From: Candidatus Omnitrophota bacterium
GTDB lineage: Bacteria > Omnitrophota > Gorgyraeia > Gygaellales > Profunditerraquicolaceae
NCBI GenBank assembly: GCA_020062065.1
Contig: JAGUWZ010000029.1
Coordinates: 1-6,286, forward strand
DNA length: 6,286 nucleotides
Reading direction: 5' to 3'
In this document: one piece after another, positions 1 to 5,169 of the stretch
How the letters are laid out: every line of letters starts with the position of its first letter
Numbering within the stretch: the stretch's first letter is position 1
The notes under the pieces: model-generated
The model's database searches: none
Told to the model about the DNA's origin: nothing
Seen by the model: the letters and a program-made list of their open reading frames with translations, nothing else
Position numbers and translations under genes: made by a program

Positions 1-4
1 ATTT

Positions 5-742
5 ATGATTAGAAATGACGGGCGGCGCACTGACCAGCTAAGAAAGGTTAATATTATTCGTCCTTATATTAAATTTGCCGAAGGTTCATGTTTGATAGAG
101 ATGGGAAATACACGTGTAGTTTGTACCGCCTCTATTGAGGAATCTGTGCCGCCATTTTTAAAAGGTACAGGCACAGGTTGGGTAACCGCTGAATACGGTA
201 TGTTACCGCGTTCCTGTCAGACGCGTATTCATCGGGGCAAAGACTCCGGCCGCACCTATGAAATACAGCGTTTAGTGGGGCGGTCTCTGCGCGCAGTCAC
301 GCAGATGCAGAAATTAGGCGAACGGACCATCTGGATTGATTGTGATGTTATACAGGGAGATGGCGGCACGCGCACTGCTTCGATTACAGGAAGTTTTATT
401 GCCCTGGTTGAGAGTCTCGCCAAAATTAAAAAAGACGGTTTAATTAGAGAAATTCCTATCAAAGATTTTGTGGCCGCAATCAGCGTTGGTGTTATTAACG
501 GTGATTTGCTTTTGGATTTATCGTATGAGGAAGACTCCCGCGCCGATGTAGATATGAATGTAGTGATGACCTCTAAGGGGGAATTTATTGAAATCCAAGG
601 CACTGCTGAAAAAAAGACCTTTAATAAGGATGAAATGGATAAACTTTTAGTTCTGGCGAAGGGCGGTATTGAGGAATTAATTGATATACAGAGAAACCTG
701 TTAAAAGATATCATATATTCTGCTAGGCAAAACCAATACTAA
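5..742 (+). CDS. rph: Ribonuclease PH
   Basis: RNase PH is a phosphate-dependent 3'-to-5' exoribonuclease that trims the 3' ends of tRNA precursors in the cytoplasm, releasing nucleoside diphosphates. The 245-residue product has the family's normal length and its hallmarks in order: [11 protein letters not shown] at residues 3-13, the block ending [13 protein letters not shown] near 58-70, [15 protein letters not shown] at 82-96 and [12 protein letters not shown] at 118-129 (the phosphate and RNA binding face). The acidic catalytic segment [15 protein letters not shown] spans 171-185. The ATG at position 5 gives the canonical N-terminus; only four bases lie upstream, so its ribosome site and promoter cannot be judged. 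It precedes rdgB, a common bacterial pairing, but here the two are separated by 220 bp carrying a palindromic repeat. The family assignment is essentially certain; the gene looks intact. Confidence 0.97.
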   Translation: MIRNDGRRTDQLRKVNIIRPYIKFAEGSCLIEMGNTRVVCTASIEESVPPFLKGTGTGWVTAEYGMLPRSCQTRIHRGKDSGRTYEIQRLVGRSLRAVTQMQKLGERTIWIDCDVIQGDGGTRTASITGSFIALVESLAKIKKDGLIREIPIKDFVAAISVGVINGDLLLDLSYEEDSRADVDMNVVMTSKGEFIEIQGTAEKKTFNKDEMDKLLVLAKGGIEELIDIQRNLLKDIIYSARQNQY

Positions 743-770
743 AGAATTGTAAAACTAATAGGAGACTTTT

Positions 771-863
771 TGAACGCAGATGAACGCAGATTGTACGCAG
801 ATATACGCAGATGGAAAATTTTATCTGCGACTATCTGCGTTTGATTTGCGAATATCTGCGTTA
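771..863. repeat. Palindromic array of ACGCAGAT octamers
   Basis: Four forward copies of ACGCAGAT start at 774, 784, 795 and 805. Four inverted copies start at 823, 833, 844 and 854; two are exact ATCTGCGT (833, 854) and two are variants (ATCTGCGA at 823, ATTTGCGA at 844). The spacing is 10, 11, 10 bp in both arms, about one helical turn per unit, and the arms mirror each other around the A/T-rich centre GGAAAATTTT (813-822). The two 41-base arms match at roughly three quarters of positions, so the transcript could fold into a long imperfect hairpin. The stretch lies wholly in the rph-rdgB spacer. It resembles dispersed intergenic repeats I recall from many uncultured bacterial genomes; its function is unknown. 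Possible roles are a mobile palindrome, a transcript-end structure or a phased protein-binding array. Confidence 0.9.
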
Positions 864-963
864 AATAAAAACTTCTCATTATTTTTGCAAAGATCAACAG
901 AACCATTAGTTTTGTCATACTTTGCAGAAATTTCTCCGAAGTTTTAGCAAAGAAGAACAAAAT

Positions 964-1653
964 ATGCGCTTATTGGAAAAGGCAAAAGTGAAACGAAAGT
1001 TATTAGTAGCGACAAAAAACAAAAAGAAATTAGAAGAGATAAAAGAAATCCTAAAAGACCTGAATTTAAAAATAACTTCTTTAGCAGATTATCCGAAAAT
1101 CCCTGAGGTAATTGAAAACGGCAGCACCTTTGAGGATAACGCTATAAAAAAAGCAGTCTCTTGTGCTAAATTAACCAAAGAATTAACCCTGGGCGAAGAT
1201 TCTGGCCTCTGTGTTGATGTCTTGAAAGGCAGGCCAGGAGTTTATTCTTCACGTTTTGCTGGAAGAGACAAAAGCGACCTGAAGAATAACCTGAAACTGC
1301 TGAAATTGTTGGGCAACCTGCCCCTGATTAAAAGAAAAGCTCATTATGTCTGCGCCATAGCCTTAGCGGATGAAAGAGGCTTGATAGATGTGGTAAGGGG
1401 AGAATGTAGCGGAGTGATTGGATTTAAAATGCAGGGAAATTCTGGCTTTGGTTATGACCCGATATTTGTTATACCTAAATATAATAAGACCTTTGCCCAG
1501 TTAGGTCTGGGCATCAAGCACAAAATGAGCCATCGTTTTTATGCGTTAGAAAAGGCAAAAAAGATTATTCAGAAATATATTGAGAAACACCAAGGCAATG
1601 GATATAATCAGCGCCATGCGTTATGTGCTTTGAGGTATTGTAAACTAAAATGA
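964..1653 (+). CDS. rdgB: dITP/XTP pyrophosphatase (RdgB/HAM1 family)
   Basis: This enzyme hydrolyses non-canonical purine triphosphates (dITP, XTP, ITP) to the monophosphate and pyrophosphate, keeping them out of DNA and RNA. The 229-residue product shows the family signatures: LLVATKNKKKLEEI at residues 13-26, the metal-binding GEDSGLCVDVLKGRPGVYSSRFAG at 77-100 (too long to be chance), SGFGYDPIF at 160-168, and MSHR at 188-191 near the base-recognition end. I start it at ATG 964: this leaves only about ten residues before the first conserved strand, while the in-frame TTG at 922 adds 14 residues unlike the family. The ribosome site is weak (AGAAG about nine bases upstream). The last ~20 residues (from about EKHQGN, 207 onward) run beyond the usual end, lack conserved features and overlap a likely promoter for the downstream tRNA. 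The stop lies eight bases before tRNA-Pro. Confidence 0.95.
   Translation: MRLLEKAKVKRKLLVATKNKKKLEEIKEILKDLNLKITSLADYPKIPEVIENGSTFEDNAIKKAVSCAKLTKELTLGEDSGLCVDVLKGRPGVYSSRFAGRDKSDLKNNLKLLKLLGNLPLIKRKAHYVCAIALADERGLIDVVRGECSGVIGFKMQGNSGFGYDPIFVIPKYNKTFAQLGLGIKHKMSHRFYALEKAKKIIQKYIEKHQGNGYNQRHALCALRYCKLK
1580..1608 (+). promoter_or_regulatory. Probable sigma70-type promoter for the tRNA genes
   Basis: TTGAGA (1580-1585), a spacer of exactly 17 bp, and a consensus TATAAT (1603-1608) make the best promoter-like match I found in the window. It is followed by a G/C-rich discriminator (CAGCGCC, 1609-1615), a feature typical of stable-RNA promoters under growth-rate control in well studied bacteria. 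Transcription would start near 1615, about 47 bases before tRNA-Pro. The promoter sits inside the final codons of rdgB. It may also serve tRNA-Arg, which begins 88 bases after tRNA-Pro. This is pattern recognition by eye; in an A/T-rich genome chance matches occur, but spacing, position and discriminator all agree. Confidence 0.65.
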
Positions 1654-1661
1654 TTGCAAAA

Positions 1662-1740
1662 CGGGGAGTGGCTCAGTTTGGCTTAGAGCGCTTGGTTTGG
1701 GACCAAGAGGCCGGCGGTTCAAGTCCGCCCTCCCCGACCA
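1662..1740 (+). tRNA. tRNA-Pro (anticodon TGG)
   Basis: A full cloverleaf can be drawn. The acceptor CGGGGAG pairs with CTCCCCG, the D stem GCTC with GAGC, the anticodon stem CTTGG with CCAAG around loop TTTGGGA (anticodon TGG at 1698-1700), and the T stem GGCGG with CCGCC around TTCAAGT. The discriminator is A and the CCA tail is encoded (1738-1740). The TGG anticodon reads CCN proline codons, at least CCA and CCG. The D loop is 11 bases, on the long side. All stems are perfect, so the gene looks functional. It follows the rdgB stop by eight bases and is probably driven from the promoter inside that gene. Confidence 0.97.
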
Positions 1741-1828
1741 AATCATACCTTGGGGATTTTTAGTAGATAAAGAAGGATTTTTAAATTATTTTGTTTTGCG
1801 CCAAAAAATTTCATCATAAAAATAAGAC

Positions 1829-1902
1829 GCGCCTGTAGCTCACTTGGATAGAGCAACTGCCTTCTAAGCAGTTGGTAGCAGGTTCGATTCCTGCCAGGCG
1901 CA
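1829..1902 (+). tRNA. tRNA-Arg (anticodon TCT)
   Basis: The acceptor GCGCCTG pairs with CAGGCGC, the D stem GCTC with GAGC, the anticodon stem ACTGC with GCAGT around CTTCTAA (anticodon TCT at 1863-1865), and the T stem GCAGG with CCTGC around TTCGATT. The discriminator is A at 1902. This tRNA reads AGA and AGG arginine codons. Unlike the Pro and His tRNAs in this window, the CCA tail is not encoded (TAT follows), so maturation needs the CCA-adding enzyme. The 88-base gap after tRNA-Pro has only a weak promoter candidate, so co-transcription with tRNA-Pro is plausible. Confidence 0.97.
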
Positions 1903-1918
1903 TATTTTAATATACCAC

Positions 1919-1937
1919 TATCACCTACGTAGTGATA
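1919..1937. repeat. Small inverted repeat ahead of the AsmA-like gene
   Basis: TATCAC (1919-1924) and GTGATA (1932-1937) are exact inverted copies separated by the seven-base CTACGTA. The element lies between tRNA-Arg and the ATG at 1946, ending eight bases before it. It could be a small operator or an mRNA hairpin lying where a ribosome site would be expected; no Shine-Dalgarno sequence is visible here. A six-base stem is short enough to arise by chance. Confidence 0.35.
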
Positions 1938-1945
1938 ATGCGAAA

Positions 1946-3244
1946 ATGAGAGTGATTATAAATATATTAATTTTAATTATTTTAGTTATTTTCTTTGGAT
2001 TTGCATTTCTTCATATATTCATTAATATGCATGGCCGGTTTTTATTGATGGATAAACTAAAAAATACCTTTGATAAAGAAGTTTTTGTCGGAAGTGTTAA
2101 GACGAGATTGCCTTTTGAACTGATTATTAACGATTTAGAGGTCAAAGATTTATTTAAAATTGACGAAGTTATTGCACCAGGTGGTATGTTTGATGTTCTG
2201 GGTAGGAATTTTTCTCTTTTTGAATTGAGGATTAAAAAAGCAACTGTTTATCTAGAAAAGCCTCCTAAGGCTGAATCCCAGGATAAAAGCCAGAATACCG
2301 CGCCATCTCAATCAGCGGCAACTGACAAAAACGTTAAACTATCCAACGCGATGAATAATCTTGCGCCAGCGCCGCTTCATGGACTAACATTCCAATTGCC
2401 AAATATTAGTGTAAAACACCTTGTAATTTCCGACAGTGCTTTTAATTTCACAGACCGCTTGGTGGAAGACAAGCCTATAAAACTAACCCTCAAAAATGTA
2501 AATATTGAAATAGAGAACCTGAAATTGCCTGTCAGGGGTTCTGAGATAACTTATTTCGAATTAATCGGAAAAATCTCCTGGCAGAATAATGCAGATGAAG
2601 GCAAAATATGGTTTCAGGGATGGATTAATTTCTTCAAAAAAGATATGCGGGCCGAATTAAAAATAGCAGATATTGACGGTATTTGGCTTCACCCTTATTA
2701 TTCAAATTGGGTAGACCTGGAAAAGTCGCATATTCAAAATGCGAAGTTAAATTTTTTCAGCGAAATCCTGGGGTTTAATAACGATGTAACTGCTGATTGC
2801 CATCTGGAGTTGACTCAGATTGAATTTAAACCGCATGCGCAGGACCAGCAGCGGGAAAAAGCTGAAAAGATTGCCACCGCGGTTATAGATATTTTTAGGA
2901 CAGTCAACCAAGGGAAGATTGTTTTGGATTTTAAGCTTAAAACAAAAATGGACAGCCCTGAATTCGGTTTGGACAATATCATCAAGGTAGCTGTAGAGGA
3001 TAAAATTCTGCAGGTCAGGAAAGACGAACGACTTAAGTCGGAGGATATTTTGAAAATGCCGGCTAAAGTTATTGAGACTACAATATCAACCGCAACTGAC
3101 TTGACTAAGTCAGTAATTAATGGGACAATATCCGTGGGTAAGGAGCTTAAAAAGGCAGTAGAAACTTCGTTTAGCAAAGAGGCAGGCAAAGTCTCTAAAG
3201 ACCCAGTTAGACCAGACACCCCAGAAACTAATTTGACTAAGTGA
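1946..3244 (+). CDS. AsmA/DUF748-like membrane-anchored protein
   Basis: The 432-residue protein begins with a strongly hydrophobic segment (about residues 4-27), consistent with an uncleaved inner-membrane anchor and a periplasmic body. The body has alternating beta-type stretches (FELIINDLEVKDL near 57-69, FSLFELRIKKATVYLEKP near 89-106, GKIVLDFKLKTKMDSPEFG near 323-341) of the kind found in AsmA/DUF748-like proteins. Those families are linked to envelope lipid transport and outer-membrane homeostasis. A Ser/Gln/Ala/Lys-rich linker (about 107-135) interrupts the folded part, and the C-terminus (about 370-410) looks like amphipathic helix with a polar tail. It is short for the family. ATG 1946 is chosen because the hydrophobic segment starts at once, although no clear ribosome site precedes it. 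It stands alone between tRNA-Arg and tRNA-His. The family is inferred from fold-like pattern; the exact function is unknown. Confidence 0.6.
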   Translation: MRVIINILILIILVIFFGFAFLHIFINMHGRFLLMDKLKNTFDKEVFVGSVKTRLPFELIINDLEVKDLFKIDEVIAPGGMFDVLGRNFSLFELRIKKATVYLEKPPKAESQDKSQNTAPSQSAATDKNVKLSNAMNNLAPAPLHGLTFQLPNISVKHLVISDSAFNFTDRLVEDKPIKLTLKNVNIEIENLKLPVRGSEITYFELIGKISWQNNADEGKIWFQGWINFFKKDMRAELKIADIDGIWLHPYYSNWVDLEKSHIQNAKLNFFSEILGFNNDVTADCHLELTQIEFKPHAQDQQREKAEKIATAVIDIFRTVNQGKIVLDFKLKTKMDSPEFGLDNIIKVAVEDKILQVRKDERLKSEDILKMPAKVIETTISTATDLTKSVINGTISVGKELKKAVETSFSKEAGKVSKDPVRPDTPETNLTK

Positions 3245-3261
3245 AGACTCTCGGTGATAAA
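3233..3261 (+). promoter_or_regulatory. Possible promoter for tRNA-His
   Basis: TTGACT (3233-3238, five of six consensus bases) lies 17 bp ahead of GATAAA (3256-3261, four of six) at the very end of the AsmA-like gene. A start near 3268 would give a leader of about 70 bases carrying the 3281-3314 hairpin before tRNA-His. The -10 match is mediocre, so this is tentative. Confidence 0.3.
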
Positions 3262-3280
3262 TCACAGGGTTTCTTTTCTC

Positions 3281-3314
3281 CGCTCCGGTCCAGACTCATA
3301 AAGAGTCGGGAGTG
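3281..3314 (+). other. Two-part hairpin upstream of tRNA-His
   Basis: The inner stem GACTC/GAGTC (3293-3297 with 3303-3307) closes a five-base ATAAA loop. The outer stem pairs CGCTCC (3281-3286) with GGAGTG (3309-3314), including one G-U pair, with unpaired bases mostly on the 5' side. No T-run follows, so it does not look like an intrinsic terminator. It lies 26 bases before tRNA-His, in the likely 5' leader of the precursor, and may be a processing structure or a fossil element. No protein-coding gene is seen between 3245 and 3339. Confidence 0.4.
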
Positions 3315-3339
3315 GCGTCGTAGTAATAGATAAACTAGT

Positions 3340-3417
3340 GGTGGCTATAGCTCAATTGGTCAGAGCATCAGACTGTGGCTCTGAGGGTTGGGAGTTCGAT
3401 CCTCCTTAGCCACCCCA
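3340..3417 (+). tRNA. tRNA-His (anticodon GTG)
   Basis: The acceptor GTGGCTA pairs with TAGCCAC, the D stem GCTC with GAGC, the anticodon stem TCAGA with TCTGA around CTGTGGC (anticodon GTG at 3375-3377), and the T stem GGGAG with CTCCT around TTCGATC (one G-T pair). The histidine identity element is present: G at 3340 is the extra -1 base and faces C73 at 3414. CCA is encoded (3415-3417). This tRNA reads both histidine codons. It is the last intact gene before the recombinase scar, about 490 bases ahead of the histidine biosynthesis gene hisA. Confidence 0.97.
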
Positions 3418-3451
3418 TTTTTGCTTTGAACATATAAAGCCTCCCAATCCG

Positions 3452-3481
3452 TTAGGGAACCAACGCTTGCGCTGGTTCTAA
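3452..3481 (+). repeat. Left hairpin flanking the recombinase remnant
   Basis: TTAG (3452-3455), a two-base GG bulge and AACCA (3458-3462) pair with TGGTT (3473-3477) and CTAA (3478-3481), leaving a ten-base G/C-rich loop that can form a few extra pairs (CG with CG). No T-run follows, so it is not a standard terminator. It lies between tRNA-His and the broken recombinase end at 3503 and is organised like the hairpin on the other side of the remnant. It may mark an end of the inserted segment. Confidence 0.5.
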
Positions 3482-3502
3482 ATTGATAATTTAAAGAATC
3501 GC

Positions 3503-3863
3503 CTAAAGTTTCTTTATGATCGGGAAAGAGGCAGGATCCGGGTAGATCAGCGGTTTATCCGGCTGATTGTAAAGATTATTGAGATATCCTGAGCGGCGGC
3601 TTATGCGGAAGCCAGCTTTGCTGAATTTTATTTCTTTGGCAGCGCTTGGTATTGACGCTTAAATCGAGAATAAATTGATTGGCCATCCCGAGCTCAAGGT
3701 TGCTCATAAGGACGTTGTCGGTCGGATGATAACCGCGCTGAAATGTTTGAAGGTGACGAATGATAGACTGCTGAAGTATCCAGCTGATCGTGTCGTCGTC
3801 AATCGGGTTGCGCGCCAGACGATCCAGCTTCCAGAAATGGTAGGAGGGGGTAAGTTCGGCCAA
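3503..3863 (-). pseudogene. Serine recombinase remnant, truncated and frameshifted
   Basis: On the minus strand the reading from 3863 shows the hallmarks of a large serine recombinase of the resolvase/invertase superfamily: FWKLDRLARNPID (fragment residues 10-22), then YHPTDNVLMSNLELGMANQF and DLSVNTKR, and SWLPHKPPL, which matches the linker leading into the recombinase domain. The frame then stops at 3576. Skipping one base near 3590 restores the expected continuation GYLNNLYNQPDKPLIYPDP followed by ASFPIIKKL, ending at a stop at 3503, so a one-base insertion has broken it. The N-terminal part with the catalytic serine is missing beyond 3863, and the C-terminal DNA-binding regions are absent. 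Some normally conserved positions also look altered (KRC where KRG is usual). Such enzymes mobilise integrative elements and phages; this copy cannot be active. The opposite-strand reading over the same bases is only a shadow. Confidence 0.85.
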
Positions 3864-3900
3864 ACAACTTAGCTTTGCTATCGCTCGCTAAGTTGTGGCC
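3858..3900 (+). repeat. Right hairpin abutting hisA
   Basis: A perfect ten-base stem, ACAACTTAGC (3864-3873) with GCTAAGTTGT (3887-3896), is extended by GGCC (3858-3861) with GGCC (3897-3900), leaving a two-base AA bulge on the 5' side and a 13-base loop. This is the strongest short hairpin in the window. It ends six bases before the hisA ATG and also covers the start of the truncated recombinase reading. There is no T-run, so a terminator is unlikely. It may be an end of the inserted element, and in the hisA transcript it would lie where the ribosome site should be. Confidence 0.7.
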
Positions 3901-3906
3901 TTGCTT

Positions 3907-4629
3907 ATGTTAATTATACCTGCAATAGACCTAAAAGACGGCAATGTGGTAAGGTTGTATCAGGGTAAAAAAAAGGATGAGAAGATATATTCCTGCAATC
4001 CTGTGGTTGTGGCATGTCGTTGGCAGAATCAGGGGGCTAAATTAATCCATGTTGTGGATTTGGATGGCGCCTTTGCCGGTGAGCCAAAAAACTTAAACGC
4101 AGTAAAAAAAATTGTCCAGGCGGTTAAGACCCCTATTGAATTCGGCGGTGGGGTGAGGGATAAACAAACAATAGAAGAACTTCTTGAAATCGGTGTGCAG
4201 CGAATAATTTTAGGAACAAAGGCTGTTGAAGATAAAAATTTTTTAAAGGCAGCATTCGCGGAATTCAAAGAGAAGGTTATTGTCAGTATTGATGCCAAAG
4301 GCGGATGCGTATTAACCGAAGGTTGGCAGAGCGTAAAACGCAATCTGGATATAATCAAGTTTGCCTCTTGGCTTAAAAAAATCGGTTTTAGAAAGGTAAT
4401 TTATACTGATACATCCAAAGACGGAACTTTAAAAGGGCCTAATCTTGAAGGTATCAGGGGTATTTTAAAGAATACGGGTTTGAAGGTCATTGCTTCAGGT
4501 GGAATATCCTCTCTGGATGACTTGGTTAAGTTAAAAAAACTCCAAGCGCAAGGACTAATCGGAGCGATCATCGGCAAGGCCTTGTATGAAGGCAAGTTTA
4601 CCTTAAAAGAAGCTTTAAAAATAGCTTGA
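3907..4629 (+). CDS. hisA: ProFAR isomerase (HisA)
   Basis: HisA converts ProFAR to PRFAR, the Amadori rearrangement at the fourth step of histidine synthesis, in the cytoplasm. The 240-residue product is a typical (beta/alpha)8 barrel of normal length. It has the canonical start MLIIPAIDLKDG with catalytic Asp8, VVDLDGA (49-55), the phosphate loop FGGGVRD (79-85), VSIDAKGG with Asp129, YTDTSKDGTLKGPN with Asp168, and the second phosphate loop ASGGISS (196-202). I start it at ATG 3907: upstream GTG 3895 and TTG 3901 are in frame but add residues absent from the family, and GTG 3895 lies in a hairpin stem. No ribosome site precedes the ATG. Upstream his genes such as hisH, often adjacent, are missing, and the recombinase scar takes their place. 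The next gene follows after 15 bases. Confidence 0.96.
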   Translation: MLIIPAIDLKDGNVVRLYQGKKKDEKIYSCNPVVVACRWQNQGAKLIHVVDLDGAFAGEPKNLNAVKKIVQAVKTPIEFGGGVRDKQTIEELLEIGVQRIILGTKAVEDKNFLKAAFAEFKEKVIVSIDAKGGCVLTEGWQSVKRNLDIIKFASWLKKIGFRKVIYTDTSKDGTLKGPNLEGIRGILKNTGLKVIASGGISSLDDLVKLKKLQAQGLIGAIIGKALYEGKFTLKEALKIA

Positions 4630-4633
4630 AATA

Positions 4634-4640
4634 GGGAGGT
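4634..4640 (+). promoter_or_regulatory. Strong ribosome binding site deciding the lipoprotein start
   Basis: GGGAGGT lies four bases before ATG 4645. It fixes that ATG as the start, because the alternative in-frame GTG at 4639 is itself part of the Shine-Dalgarno sequence. It is much stronger than the sites before hisA, hisF or rdgB, suggesting that the lipoprotein is translated more heavily than its neighbours. Confidence 0.8.
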
Positions 4641-4644
4641 GCTA

Positions 4645-5088
4645 ATGAAAAGAAGGGTATTAGTTTTATTTTTATTGGTGATTTTTGTAATTACCCTAAG
4701 TGGTTGTGCTACTATGGGCGGACAAAGTCAAGTTGAAATGCAGAGATTAAGAAACCAGGTTGTTGCTTTAGAGACACAGATTCAAGACAAGGATGCTGAG
4801 ATTGACAGTCTGCGAAAGGCATTAAGTCAGACTACCGAAGAAAAATATGCGCTAATAAAAAGAACACGTCTTAAGGCAGAAGTAACAACAAAACCTACGA
4901 TCAGGCAGATTCAGATTGCTTTAAAGAATGCCGGTTATGACCCCGGTCTTATTGACGGTCGCATGGGAAAGGCCACCCGAACAGCAATAAAGAATTTTCA
5001 GAAGGCAAATAATCTTAGTGTCGATGGAAAAGTGGGTAAACAGACCTGGAGCGTATTAATGCAGCATCTTGAAAAAACACCAAAATAA
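4645..5088 (+). CDS. Lipoprotein with coiled coil and peptidoglycan-binding domain
   Basis: The 147-residue protein starts with a lipoprotein signal: positive MKRR, a hydrophobic core (5-18) and lipobox LSGC with the lipidated Cys at 21. Serine at 19 and Ala-Thr after Cys do not suggest inner-membrane retention, so an outer-membrane location is likely. A helical, probably coiled-coil segment (about 30-72, with Leu/Ile/Val at heptad-like spacing) leads to a C-terminal PG_binding_1-type domain (about 83-142), with the signature of a repeat pair: IQIALKNAGYDPGLIDGRMG then TRTAIKNFQKANNL and VDGKVGKQTW. It probably tethers the outer membrane to the cell wall, in the manner of Lpp or Pal, though unrelated in sequence. 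No catalytic domain is present. It sits 15 bases after hisA, inside the his cluster, with its own strong ribosome site. The domain call is firm; the exact partner is unknown. Confidence 0.88.
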   Translation: MKRRVLVLFLLVIFVITLSGCATMGGQSQVEMQRLRNQVVALETQIQDKDAEIDSLRKALSQTTEEKYALIKRTRLKAEVTTKPTIRQIQIALKNAGYDPGLIDGRMGKATRTAIKNFQKANNLSVDGKVGKQTWSVLMQHLEKTPK

Positions 5089-5169
5089 ATAAATTTTGTT
5101 AGGGTGTTTGCGCGTTTTTAGGGTTAGAGCGTTAAATATAAAAATGAAATAAAACAAGAGCGGAAAACC

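Larger units (their letters stand above)
3452..3900. mobile_element. Probable decayed mobile-element scar
   Basis: This stretch holds no intact gene. It contains a serine-recombinase fragment between two hairpins (3452-3481 and 3858-3900). Its base composition is foreign: hand counts give 35 G+C in 60 bases at 3681-3740 and again at 3781-3840, against 21 in 60 inside hisA at 4381-4440. It sits between tRNA-His and hisA. No target-site duplication and no repeat of the tRNA-His 3' end were found at the far side, so the true ends are uncertain. Taking the hairpins as boundaries is inference. Confidence 0.45.

Noticed and set aside
256..714. Long minus-strand frame across rph, and similar minus frames across the AsmA-like gene, hisA and hisF
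   Set aside because: All lie opposite strongly supported genes, show no family motifs and are codon-bias shadows.
739..960. Minus-strand reading frame of 73 codons in the rph-rdgB spacer
   Set aside because: It runs through the palindromic octamer array (giving residues such as NLRSSAF) and lacks any family resemblance. Frames across this type of repeat stay open by composition.
1731..1765. Intrinsic terminator just after tRNA-Pro
   Set aside because: CCAA/TTGG (1738-1741 with 1750-1753) gives only four pairs, uses the tRNA's own CCA end, and the following T-run is short and offset.
1919..3265. GTGATAA shared by the inverted repeat at 1919-1937 and by GTGATAAATCAC at 3254-3265, as a pair flanking the AsmA-like gene
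   Set aside because: Only seven bases are shared in A/T-rich DNA and the two structures are arranged differently, so chance is the simpler reading.
3452..3481. Possible integron attC site
   Set aside because: The bulged hairpin and a GTTAGGG near its edge are suggestive, but the consensus GTTRRRY is not met (final base G) and no matching RYYYAAC box exists on the other side. The right hairpin fails as well, and the enzyme remnant is a serine, not tyrosine, recombinase.
3675..3872. Plus-strand 65-codon frame upstream of hisA
   Set aside because: It is the exact antisense of the recombinase remnant, with no recognisable motif and no ribosome site; the minus-strand reading explains these bases.
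3418..3906. T-box riboswitch or histidine attenuator for hisA
   Set aside because: There is no run of histidine codons in a short leader frame. The AGGGAACC at 3455-3462 lacks the TGG of a T-box sequence, and no terminator hairpin with a T-run precedes hisA.
5089..5169. Separate promoter for hisF in the 81-base gap
   Set aside because: TATAAA at 5137-5142 is a fair -10, but no acceptable -35 lies 16-18 bases upstream; A/T-rich sequence makes such a single box common.
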